Source: Microbacterium azadirachtae (GTDB lineage: Bacteria > Actinomycetota > Actinomycetes > Actinomycetales > Microbacteriaceae). Taken from it: a stretch of DNA of 64,000 nucleotides. This document shows, piece after piece, positions 52,839-60,345 of this stretch. The stretch is from assembly GCF_000956545.1 (NCBI RefSeq), contig NZ_JYIT01000070.1, positions 1 to 64,000 on the forward strand, written 5' to 3'. The translations under genes and the position numbers were made by a program. Positions within the stretch are counted from its first letter, which is position 1, and the number at the start of each line of letters is the position of its first letter. The notes below the pieces were generated by a model. The model was not told where the DNA came from and ran no database searches. It saw only the letters and a list, made by a program, of their open reading frames with translations.

Positions 52839-54589
52839 CGGAAGACCCTCCGCATCCACATCGCCAGTGCCTCCACCACGAGCACCGTGGCGAGGATCAT
52901 CAGCACGATCGCGGTGACGACCGGATACCGGGAGCCCTGGCCCGCGTTCAGCAGGTAGTAGCCGACCCCGCCGCCGCCCACGATGCCGAGGATCGTCGCG
53001 GCGCGGATGTTGGTGTCGAGCATGTAGAAGCTGTGCCCGATGAGGGCGCGCGTGCCCTGCGGCACGGTGGCCGCGGCGTAGGTCTGCAGGCGCGTCGCGC
53101 CGACCGCGCGCAGCGCGCGCTCCGGTCCGCGGTCGACCTCCTCGAACGAGTCGGCGATGAGCTTGCCGAGCAGTCCGATGCCGCCCACGGCGAGCGCGAC
53201 GATGCCGGCGGTCGGGCCGAGGCCCGTGACGACGATGAGCACGATCGCGAGGATGAGCTCGGGGATGCCGCGGATCCCGACGAGGAGGAACCGGGCGATG
53301 CCGCGCACGGTGCCGTTCGGTGCGACGTTGCGCGCTGCGAAGGATCCGAGCAGCAGCGACGGCAGCAGGGTGAGCACCGTGGCGGCGAGCGCGATGGCCA
53401 CCGTGTCGCGCATCGCGCCGAGCATGACCGCCGCGTCGTAGGCGCCGAAGCTCGGCGGCCAGAACTTCGCCGCGGTCTCCGGGATCTTCGCCCACACCGT
53501 GAGGAGGTCGCCCCACTGGATCTGGCACACGAGCACGCTCCCGACGACGATCGCCGCGGCGACCCATCCGGCGATCGTGTTGCGTCGGCGCTCCGGCGTC
53601 CACGGTCGGCGCAGGGCGGTCGCGGGCGATGCCGCCCAGCCGGGCGCAGCGGGGCGACCGGTCGCCTCGGCCGCGGTCGACGAGGGCGCCGCGGCGGTGC
53701 CGCGCAGCCGCGGATGCAGGATCCGGTCGATCCACGAGCGCGTCTGCGCCGTCTCGCCCAGCATCGCGCCGCGCACGGCGCTGGAGACGATCTCCATCAC
53801 GACGCAGAGCACGAAGATCACGAGGGCGATCCCCAGTCCTCGTCCGTAGTTCAGCGCCTTGAAGGCGTACGACATCTCCAGGCCCAGGCCGGCGACGCCC
53901 ACGTAGCCGAGCACGACACTGCCGCGCAGGTTGATGTCGTTGCGGTGCAGCACGGTGGCGACCCAGCTCGGCAGCACCTGGGGCAGCACGCCCGCTGTGA
54001 ACTGCTGCAGCTTGGTGCCGCCGGCGGCGCGGATCGCGAGGCGCGGACCCTCGTCGATCTGCTCGATCGCGTCCGCGAACATCTTCGAGATCATGCCGAT
54101 CGAGTGGATCCCGATCGCGAGGATGCCGGGCAGCGTGCCCAGCGAGAAGACCAGCACGAACGCCATCGCCAGCACGACGTCGGGGATCGAGCGGGTGAGC
54201 ACGCCGAGGAAGCGGGCGATGCCGCGCCAGACCGGGCCGGGCGTGGTGTTCGCGGCCGCGAGGTAGGCGATCGGCACCGAGAGCGCCGCGGCGACCAGCG
54301 TGCCGACCAGCACGAGCCCGACGGTGAGCGCGATCAGCCAGAGCAGGTCGAGAGGAGCCGGGAAGGTCAGCGCCCCGACGCGGGTCATGAACCGCTGCGC
54401 GTTGCCCCAGCTCTGGAACACGCCCGCGAGCGAGAAGCCGCTCTGCGCGAGCGAGACGATGCCGAGCCCGACGAGGGCGATGAGCGTGAGCGACGCGGCG
54501 ATGCGCTCCGGCGAGACGCGGGGGCGCGGGGCGCGCGACAGCAGACCGCCGGTGTACCCGTGGCGGCGCGGGGCGGCGACCGAGGTCAT
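52835..54589 (-). CDS. phnE: Phosphonate ABC transporter permease, two fused PhnE domains
   Basis: A 584-aa protein made of two PhnE-type permease domains in tandem (residues about 30-290 and 325-580) joined by a Pro/Ala-rich linker. Each has the EAA cytoplasmic loop that meets PhnC: AIRAAGGTKLQQFTAGVLPQ and ALRAVGATRLQTYAAATVPQ. It therefore supplies both halves of the membrane channel as one chain, where many bacteria use a PhnE homodimer. ATG 54589 overlaps the phnC stop by 4 nt. Confidence 0.93.
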   Translation of the reverse strand: MTSVAAPRRHGYTGGLLSRAPRPRVSPERIAASLTLIALVGLGIVSLAQSGFSLAGVFQSWGNAQRFMTRVGALTFPAPLDLLWLIALTVGLVLVGTLVAAALSVPIAYLAAANTTPGPVWRGIARFLGVLTRSIPDVVLAMAFVLVFSLGTLPGILAIGIHSIGMISKMFADAIEQIDEGPRLAIRAAGGTKLQQFTAGVLPQVLPSWVATVLHRNDINLRGSVVLGYVGVAGLGLEMSYAFKALNYGRGLGIALVIFVLCVVMEIVSSAVRGAMLGETAQTRSWIDRILHPRLRGTAAAPSSTAAEATGRPAAPGWAASPATALRRPWTPERRRNTIAGWVAAAIVVGSVLVCQIQWGDLLTVWAKIPETAAKFWPPSFGAYDAAVMLGAMRDTVAIALAATVLTLLPSLLLGSFAARNVAPNGTVRGIARFLLVGIRGIPELILAIVLIVVTGLGPTAGIVALAVGGIGLLGKLIADSFEEVDRGPERALRAVGATRLQTYAAATVPQGTRALIGHSFYMLDTNIRAATILGIVGGGGVGYYLLNAGQGSRYPVVTAIVLMILATVLVVEALAMWMRRVFR

Positions 54590-55428
54590 GCGCGCGCCTC
54601 GGCGGGGGTCGCGACGCCCTGCTCGATGAGCTCGTTCGCGACGGCGGTCAGGTCGGCCGTGGTCGTGGCGACCCGGCCGTAGATCTCCATGACCTCCGCC
54701 TTGCTGAGGCCGGTCGTCGGGGTGTTCAGCACGACCTCGCCGTGCCGCAGGCCCACGATCCGGTCGGCCCAGCTGATCGCGAGGTCGACCTGGTGCAGGC
54801 TGCACACGACCGTGAGGCCCTGGTCGGCGGCGATCTCGCGGATGAGCGCCATCACCTGGTCGCTGGACTCCGGGTCGAGCGAGGCGACCGGCTCGTCGGC
54901 GAGCAGGATCTCGGGACGCTGCATGAGCGCACGGGCGATCGCGACGCGCTGCTGCTGCCCTCCCGAGAGCGTGTCGCTGCGCTGGTAGGCGCGCTCGAGC
55001 AGGCCCACCCGCTCGAGGTGTCCGAGGGCGCGCAGCTTCGCGTCCCTCCCGTAGCCCCAGAGCCCGAGACGCGGACCGCGCACGGAGGACAGGGATCCTG
55101 TCAGCACGTTCTCCAGCACGGTCAGCGAGGGCACGAGCTCGAACTGCTGGAAGATGAAGCCCACCCGGCTGCGCAGCGCGCGCAGGGCTCTGCCCTTCAG
55201 GGACGGCACCGAGGCGCCGAGCACCTCGACGGCACCCGAGGTCGGCGTCTCCAGGCCGTCGAGATGCCGCAGCAGCGTCGACTTGCCGGATCCGGAGAGG
55301 CCGAGCAGCACGACGATCTCGCCGCGTGCGACCTCGAGGTCGGCGCCCTTCAGGGCGGTGGTGGCGCCGAACTGCTTGGTCACGCCGGCGAGACGGATGA
55401 CCGGCTCTGACGAGGCGGGGGTGCTCAT
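54586..55428 (-). CDS. phnC: Phosphonate ABC transporter ATP-binding protein (PhnC)
   Basis: A 280-aa ATPase of the phosphonate importer. Walker A GLSGSGKSTLLRHLDGL (residues about 42-58), Q-loop IFQQFELV, signature LSGGQQQRVAIARAL, Walker B ILLADEPVASLDP, H-loop VVCSLHQVDLA. The C-terminal extension is short. It lies 82 nt downstream of phnD and overlaps phnE by 4 nt. Confidence 0.95.
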   Translation of the reverse strand: MSTPASSEPVIRLAGVTKQFGATTALKGADLEVARGEIVVLLGLSGSGKSTLLRHLDGLETPTSGAVEVLGASVPSLKGRALRALRSRVGFIFQQFELVPSLTVLENVLTGSLSSVRGPRLGLWGYGRDAKLRALGHLERVGLLERAYQRSDTLSGGQQQRVAIARALMQRPEILLADEPVASLDPESSDQVMALIREIAADQGLTVVCSLHQVDLAISWADRIVGLRHGEVVLNTPTTGLSKAEVMEIYGRVATTTADLTAVANELIEQGVATPAEARA

Positions 55429-55510
55429 GGTGGTGTGCTCCTGGGTGTGAGACGGGGTGGCCGCAGGGCCGCCGGACGGTGCCGACGACCCTGCGGAGGT
55501 GATCCTCAGA

Positions 55511-56437
55511 TCACTTCTTGCACTGCTCGGCCTTCGTCTTCTCGCAGATGTCGCGGATGATGTCGTAGTACTTGTCGTCGACCGGCTTGGTGGCGTAGAA
55601 GGTCGCCTTGAACGCGTCGCTGTCGGCGCCCTTGATGCCCGCCTTCACGATGTCGTCGATCGTGATCTCCTTGAGGGCGGAGACCACCTTGTCGGCGGTC
55701 TCCTTCGGCAGCGCCGAGTTGTAGACCAGCGGCGCGCCGGGAACCATCGTCTTGTCGACGACGGTGACCTTGTCGCTCTTGGCGACCTCGGAGTCCTCGG
55801 CGAAGCCCGCCTCGCACTCGGTGCCCTCGCCGACCTTCTGCACGCTCACGTCGTGCTTGCCCGCGAAGACGGGGGTGACGCCCGTCTTGGGGTCGATGCC
55901 GTCCTTGAGCAGGTTGTAGCTCGGGAAGAGGTAGCCCGAGGTCGAGGACGGGTCCACGAAGCAGACCTTCGTGCCCTTGAAGTCCTTGATCGAGCTGATC
56001 GAGGAGCCCTTCGGCACGATCGCCTCGGAGTAGTAGCCCGGCTCCTGCCCCTGCTTGGTCACGATCGACGAGATCGGGGTCAGCTTGGCGCCGGCGTTGG
56101 TGGCGGTGATGTAGGTGAAGCCGGAGAACGACGCGACGTCGACCTTGCCTGCGACGGCGGCCTCGATGAGCGCGGCGTAGTCGGTCGACTCGTGGTACTC
56201 GACCTTCTTGCCGGTCTGCTTGGCGATGTAGTCCATGAGCGGCTGGTAGTTCGTCTGCGTGTCGACCGAGTCGGGCACGACGCCGAAGACGAGGGTGTTC
56301 GCGTCGACGGCGTAGCCGCCGTTCGCGGCGGCGGGCGTGTCGGTGCCGGTGGCGGCGCCGGCGGTGCCGGAACACGCGGCGAGACCGAGGGCGAGCACGG
56401 CGGCGCCGGCCGCGACGGTGAGAGCGCGAAGCTTCAT
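55511..56437 (-). CDS. phnD: Phosphonate substrate-binding lipoprotein (PhnD)
   Basis: A 308-aa exported lipoprotein: basic start MKLRALTVAA, hydrophobic core, lipobox LAAC (Cys22). The mature part has the PhnD features LVFGVVPDSVDTQTNYQPLM near residues 50-70, KVEYHESTDYAALIEAAVAG, and VDPSSTSGYLFPSYNLL (the phosphonate-binding Ser/Thr/Tyr stretch). It captures the substrate outside the membrane. First gene of the operon; AAAGG lies just before the ATG. Confidence 0.95.
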   Translation of the reverse strand: MKLRALTVAAGAAVLALGLAACSGTAGAATGTDTPAAANGGYAVDANTLVFGVVPDSVDTQTNYQPLMDYIAKQTGKKVEYHESTDYAALIEAAVAGKVDVASFSGFTYITATNAGAKLTPISSIVTKQGQEPGYYSEAIVPKGSSISSIKDFKGTKVCFVDPSSTSGYLFPSYNLLKDGIDPKTGVTPVFAGKHDVSVQKVGEGTECEAGFAEDSEVAKSDKVTVVDKTMVPGAPLVYNSALPKETADKVVSALKEITIDDIVKAGIKGADSDAFKATFYATKPVDDKYYDIIRDICEKTKAEQCKK

Positions 56438-56502
56438 GAGGACCTTTCGGGTTCTGGTGCGGAGGGAATCCTCGAAGACTCTCTCAAGCTCGGCGACGAG
56501 AT

Positions 56503-56609
56503 GTATACCTAACTCGGCACTGTTCCTCGACTGTTCACCGGCGATTCTCCTGAATGAACACGGCAGGAACAGGGCAGCCTCCGGACCATGCGACGAAGTA
56601 GTATGCCTA
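56503..56609. promoter_or_regulatory. Divergent phn control region with repeated GTATRCCTA
   Basis: GTATACCTA (56503-56511) and GTATGCCTA (56601-56609) are two copies of one 9-mer. The first covers the likely phnD promoter (TATACA read on the minus strand), the second overlaps the -10 of the GntR gene (TAGTAT, 56599-56604). They are good candidates for binding sites of the GntR regulator on both its own and the phn promoter. Confidence 0.5.
56599..56604 (+). promoter_or_regulatory. -10 hexamer of the GntR gene (TAGTAT)
   Basis: TAGTAT followed by 6 nt and the GTG at 56611; leaderless layout, overlapping a copy of the GTATRCCTA motif. Confidence 0.55.
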
Positions 56610-56610
56610 T

Positions 56611-57357
56611 GTGCCCGAGGTTGTCTACACCCAGATCGCCGACGACCTGCGCGCCAGGATCGCCTCCGGCCGGCTGCGCCCGGGCGACGCCGTGCCCACC
56701 GAGGCCGAGCTCGCCGAACGCTGGAGCACCTCGCGCGGCCCGATCCGCAACGCGCTCGCGGCGCTGCGTGCGGAGGGTCTCATCGAGACGGCGCGCGGAC
56801 GCCCGGCCCGCGTCGTGGAGCGCAAGGCCACGCAGGCCGTGGACGTGTCCGTGCCCTTCACGCGGTGGGCGCGCGAGCTGGGCGCGCGCCCGGGGGCGCG
56901 CACGCAGGAGCTGAGCCTGCGCCGTGCGGGCGTCGAGAAGGCGCAGGCGCTCGGCGTGGATCCGGACGACACGATCGTGAGCGTCACCCGGCTGCGCTTC
57001 CTCGACGACCGCCCGACCATGCTCGAGCGGCTGTTCTACACGGAGGAGGTCGGCCGCCTGCTGCTGTCGGTCGACACGGACGCGATCTCGATCACCGAGT
57101 TCCTGGCCTCGCAGGGGCATCCGATCGTCGGTCTGCAGCACGAGATCGACGCGGTCGCGGCCGACGAGCAGGACGCCGCGCTGCTGCAGGTGCCCCCGGG
57201 CACCCCGATCCTGCGCCTCAGCCGCACCTCCCGCGATGCCGAGGGCCGGATCTTCGAGGCCAGCGAGGACCGCTACCTCTCCAGCATCGTGCGCTTCACG
57301 GTCTCCGGATCCGGGATCTCCCCCGACGGCCAGTACCTGCGCGCGGTCGGCGGCTGA
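56611..57357 (+). CDS. GntR-family regulator with UTRA domain
   Basis: A 248-aa regulator. Winged helix at residues about 5-70 (YTQIADDLRARIASGRLRPG, then ELAERWSTSRGPIRNAL), UTRA ligand domain at residues about 90-240 (VTRLRFLDDRPTMLERLFY, YLSSIVRFTV). The GTG at 56611 follows TAGTAT by 6 nt. It is divergent from phnD, so it most likely controls the phosphonate operon, with a phosphonate or an intermediate as ligand (inferred). Confidence 0.92.
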   Translation: MPEVVYTQIADDLRARIASGRLRPGDAVPTEAELAERWSTSRGPIRNALAALRAEGLIETARGRPARVVERKATQAVDVSVPFTRWARELGARPGARTQELSLRRAGVEKAQALGVDPDDTIVSVTRLRFLDDRPTMLERLFYTEEVGRLLLSVDTDAISITEFLASQGHPIVGLQHEIDAVAADEQDAALLQVPPGTPILRLSRTSRDAEGRIFEASEDRYLSSIVRFTVSGSGISPDGQYLRAVGG

Positions 57358-57398
57358 AGCCCGCGCGGGGCGGGTCTCGGGCCGCACGTCCGCCAACT

Positions 57399-57427
57399 AA
57401 GCCGACCGGCTTGATTGAGTGTACGAT
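57399..57427 (+). promoter_or_regulatory. Orphan palindrome and promoter-like sequence
   Basis: AAGCC-GACC-GGCTT (57399-57412) is a TetR-type palindrome, followed by TACGAT (57422-57427), a good -10. No start codon or convincing gene follows on the plus strand. It may be the remnant of a lost gene, or drive a short RNA into the 3' end of the EamA gene. Confidence 0.3.
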
Positions 57428-57497
57428 GTGTCGCACGACCGGTGGCTCTCCGGGCGTTCCTCCCCGGGGGGCGGAGTGCGTCCGGAGGAGCCGGCTC

Positions 57498-58403
57498 TCA
57501 CACCGCGAGCAGGGCGATCCCGGCGACGACCACCGCCGACGCGCCCACCCGCCACGCGGGCTTCCCCTCGTGCAGCACGAAGGCGCCGAACAGGCTGACC
57601 AGCACCACGCTCACCTCGCGCAGCGGTGCGACGAGCGCGACCGGGGCGAGCTGCACGGCGTGCAGCACCAGGATGTACGACAGCGGCGAGAGGATGCCGA
57701 AGGCGAGGATCCGCCGCCACTGGATCCGGCCGAGCGCCGCCACCGCCCTCCAGCGCCCGCGCACGGCGAACGAGTAGAACGGGATCTGCACGAGCGTCGT
57801 CCCCACCATGAACGCGACCGGGTTCAGCGACAGCGAGCGCACGACGAACGCGTCCCACACTGTGTAGCCCGCGATCGCGACGCCGGTGAGCAGCCCGAAC
57901 AGGAGTCCCGGGTCGATCCTGGGCCGTACCGCCCCGGCGCCCCTTCCCTCGATCTCCGAGGCCCTCGCCGTCGCGGATCCGGCACGGTCGACGAACCCGA
58001 TCGCGACGATTCCCGCGATCACGACGCCCACGCCCACCAGGGCGAGAGGGGTGGGCCGCTCGCCGAACAGCAGCATCGCGATGATCACCGACAGGAACGG
58101 CCCGGTGCCGCGCGCGGTCGCGTACACGGTCGAGAGGTTGCCGACCCGGTAGCCGTGCTGGAGCACGACCATGTAGGCGACGTGCAGCACGCTCGACACG
58201 AGCACGCCGAGGAGGAAGGCTCCCAGATCGGTCGTCCCGACGCCGCCCGTGACGGGCACGGCGCCGATCCAGACGATCGTGCTGGAGACGGCGCCCCACC
58301 ACAGGAACGGATAGCCGGCGCGGCTGACGCCGTGCGCGAGCACGTTCCAGCCGGCGTGCGCGACGGCGGCGGAGAAGACGAGGACGAAGGCGAGAAGCGA
58401 CAT
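57498..58403 (-). CDS. EamA-family transporter under a ykkC-type riboswitch
   Basis: A 301-aa ten-helix DMT protein with two EamA repeats (residues about 5-130 and 150-290). The N-terminal SAAVAHAGWNVLAHGVSRAG is the conserved first-helix region. The 5' leader contains a ykkC-family aptamer (58440-58545), so expression answers to its ligand; for the guanidine-I subtype that would make this a guanidinium or guanylated-compound exporter. That is inference; the paralog at 48723-49655 has no such leader. The ATG at 58403 has GGAGGG 6 nt upstream. Confidence 0.9.
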   Translation of the reverse strand: MSLLAFVLVFSAAVAHAGWNVLAHGVSRAGYPFLWWGAVSSTIVWIGAVPVTGGVGTTDLGAFLLGVLVSSVLHVAYMVVLQHGYRVGNLSTVYATARGTGPFLSVIIAMLLFGERPTPLALVGVGVVIAGIVAIGFVDRAGSATARASEIEGRGAGAVRPRIDPGLLFGLLTGVAIAGYTVWDAFVVRSLSLNPVAFMVGTTLVQIPFYSFAVRGRWRAVAALGRIQWRRILAFGILSPLSYILVLHAVQLAPVALVAPLREVSVVLVSLFGAFVLHEGKPAWRVGASAVVVAGIALLAV

Positions 58404-58405
58404 GG

Positions 58406-58415
58406 GGAACCCTCC
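58406..58415 (-). promoter_or_regulatory. Ribosome binding site sequestered in the riboswitch expression platform
   Basis: GGAGGG (58410-58415, minus strand) is the EamA Shine-Dalgarno. The adjoining GGTTCC (58406-58411) can pair with GGAACC (58440-58445) at the 3' end of the aptamer, which would occlude the site. This points to translational control. Confidence 0.45.
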
Positions 58416-58439
58416 ATCCGCCGCGGGCGCGACGAACGT

Positions 58440-58545
58440 GGTTCCTCCAGGCTTTTGTCCGTTCAGATGACGCCCGCCCCACGGAGGGCCGACATGGCGC
58501 CGCTCGGACCAGGCGGGCGGACCCCGGAACCCTAGGCGCTGTCCC
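58440..58545 (-). promoter_or_regulatory. ykkC-family riboswitch (guanidine-I type likely)
   Basis: Read on the minus strand, three conserved ykkC segments appear in the right order: CTAGGGTTCCG (58525-58535), CTGGTCCGAG (58503-58512) and ACGGACAAAAGCCTGGAGGA (58443-58462; the family form is ACGG-AAAAAGCCCGGGAGA). Between the last two is a variable GC-rich hairpin. This is the core of the ykkC/yxkD aptamer class, which includes guanidine-I and the ppGpp and PRPP subtypes. It lies directly upstream of the EamA transporter, a suitable export target. Confidence 0.85.
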
Positions 58546-58622
58546 CCTCACCCTAACCCGGCTCAGGATCCTCCACAGTCGCCGATGGAATACTGGAGTC
58601 GTTCACGACGAGGAGGTCGCCG

Positions 58623-59471
58623 GTGGCGGACAACGAACGCGCGCTCGAGGAGGGCATCGTCACCGATCTCAAGGATCGGATGACCTACGGCTCCTACCTC
58701 GACCTGGATCGCCTGCTCAGCGCGCAGCATCCGGTGAGCGTGCCGCAGCATCACGACGAGATGCTGTTCATCATCCAGCACCAGACGACGGAGCTGTGGC
58801 TCAAGCTCGTGCTGCATGAGCTCGGCACCGCGCGCGACCGCCTCGCCGAGGACGACCTGCGCTCCGCGCTCAAGCACATGGCCCGGGTGAAGCACATCCA
58901 GGAGGTGCTCACCCAGCAGTGGTCGGTGCTCGCGACCCTCACGCCCACCGAGTACGCGGAGTTCCGCGGCGACCTCGGAAACTCGTCCGGGTTCCAGTCG
59001 GTGCAGTACCGCGCCGTGGAGTTCGCGCTCGGCAACAAGAACGAGCGGATGCTGGGCGTCTTCCGCGACCACCCCGGGAACCTCGCGATGCTCACCGCCG
59101 AGTGGGAGCGCCCCACGCTGTACGACGAGTTCCTCCGCTTCGCCGCGCGGCGCGGGCTGCCGATCCCGGCCGAGATCCTGGAGCGCGATGTGCGCGAGCC
59201 GTACCGGATGCACGACTCTCTGGTGCCGGTGCTCACCCAGGTCTACGAGAACCCGCACGAGCACTGGGACCTCTACGAGGCGTGCGAGGAGCTCGTGGAC
59301 GTCGAGGACAACTTCCAGTTCTGGCGCTTCCGGCACCTGCGCACCGTGACGCGCACGATCGGCCGCAAGATCGGCACCGGCGGATCCAGCGGCGTCGACT
59401 TCCTGCAGCGCGCGCTGGATCTCACGTTCTTCCCCGAGCTGTACGCCGTGCGCACCGAGATCGGGCGGTGA
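58623..59471 (+). CDS. kynA: Tryptophan 2,3-dioxygenase
   Basis: A 282-aa heme enzyme that opens the indole ring of L-tryptophan to N-formylkynurenine. The distal histidine is in VPQHHDEMLFIIQHQTTELW (residues about 40-59). The C-terminal FRHLRTVTRTIGRK holds the proximal heme-ligand His, and GTGGSSGVDFL is the substrate-binding loop. GTG 58623 has GAGGAGG upstream. First gene of a kynurenine-to-anthranilate operon; the amidohydrolase gene begins 4 nt after its stop. Confidence 0.96.
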   Translation: MADNERALEEGIVTDLKDRMTYGSYLDLDRLLSAQHPVSVPQHHDEMLFIIQHQTTELWLKLVLHELGTARDRLAEDDLRSALKHMARVKHIQEVLTQQWSVLATLTPTEYAEFRGDLGNSSGFQSVQYRAVEFALGNKNERMLGVFRDHPGNLAMLTAEWERPTLYDEFLRFAARRGLPIPAEILERDVREPYRMHDSLVPVLTQVYENPHEHWDLYEACEELVDVEDNFQFWRFRHLRTVTRTIGRKIGTGGSSGVDFLQRALDLTFFPELYAVRTEIGR

Positions 59472-59475
59472 CCGC

Positions 59476-60345
59476 ATGGCGGAGGCCCTGTACATCGGCG
59501 GATTCACCGATCATCATGTGCATCTGCAGCTCGTGGACACCACGCACCTCGAGGAGACGCGCCTCGGCCGCGGCCTCGACCTCGGCTCGGACCCCGTCGA
59601 GATCGCCCGCATCGCCGGCGCGGTCTCCGCACGCTTCGGCCACGACCCCGGCGGCATCTCGATCTCGTATGCGGGCGCGTTCCTGACCCCGCCGGGCGGA
59701 TACCCCTCCGACCGGGCGTGGGCGCCGCGCGGATCCGTGCGCGAGGTGGCGACCGTCGCCGATGCCGCCGCCGCCGTCGCCGAGATGAAGGCGGCGGGCG
59801 CCTCGGTCATCAAGGTCGCCAGCAACAGCACCGCGGGACCGGTGTTCAGCGACGAGCTCCTCGCCGGGATCGTCCGCGCTGCCGACGAGCTCGGGCTGCC
59901 GGTCGTCGCGCACGCGGAGGGGCCGGGCGAAGCGCAGCGCATGCCACGGCTCGGCGTGCGGGCGCTCGCGCACGCCCCGTTCACGGAGCGGCTGAGCGAC
60001 GACGAGGTGGCCCGTCAGGCCGGGCGGATCGCCTGGATCTCGACCCTCGGCATCCACGACGGAGACGCGCGCGAGATCGCGATCGACAACGTGCGCCGCT
60101 TCCACGCCCACGGAGGCACCGTCCGGTACGGCACCGATATGGGCAACGGCGACACCCCGGTCGACCTGAACCCGCTCGAGCTCGACGCGCTGCGCGAGGC
60201 CGGGATCCGCGGCGCGGCGCTGATCCGCGCCCTCGTCCCCGTGGCCGCCACGACCGGCCGGCGCTTCCTCATGCCCGCGCGCGACGCCGATCCCTTCGAC
60301 ATCGAACCCGTCCACCTCGAATCCGCCGACCCGGAAGGCACCTGA
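59476..60345 (+). CDS. Amidohydrolase in the kynurenine operon
   Basis: A 289-aa TIM-barrel amidohydrolase. Metal-site motifs: DHHVHL (HxH, residues about 12-17), lysine or carboxylate region VIKVASNS, VVAHAEGP, ALAHAPFTE, and the Asp in YGTDMGNGD. It stands between kynA and kynU, where a formylkynurenine formamidase (KynB or similar) is required; none of the usual KynB features (HGGxW or HHTGTH-type motifs) are present. The simplest reading is that this enzyme deformylates N-formylkynurenine, but that is inference. Its stop overlaps the kynU ATG by 1 nt. Confidence 0.85.
   Translation: MAEALYIGGFTDHHVHLQLVDTTHLEETRLGRGLDLGSDPVEIARIAGAVSARFGHDPGGISISYAGAFLTPPGGYPSDRAWAPRGSVREVATVADAAAAVAEMKAAGASVIKVASNSTAGPVFSDELLAGIVRAADELGLPVVAHAEGPGEAQRMPRLGVRALAHAPFTERLSDDEVARQAGRIAWISTLGIHDGDAREIAIDNVRRFHAHGGTVRYGTDMGNGDTPVDLNPLELDALREAGIRGAALIRALVPVAATTGRRFLMPARDADPFDIEPVHLESADPEGT

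Noticed and set aside
55457..56512. A 351-codon plus-strand frame across phnD
   Set aside because: It is antisense to phnD, which has a lipoprotein signal and family motifs.
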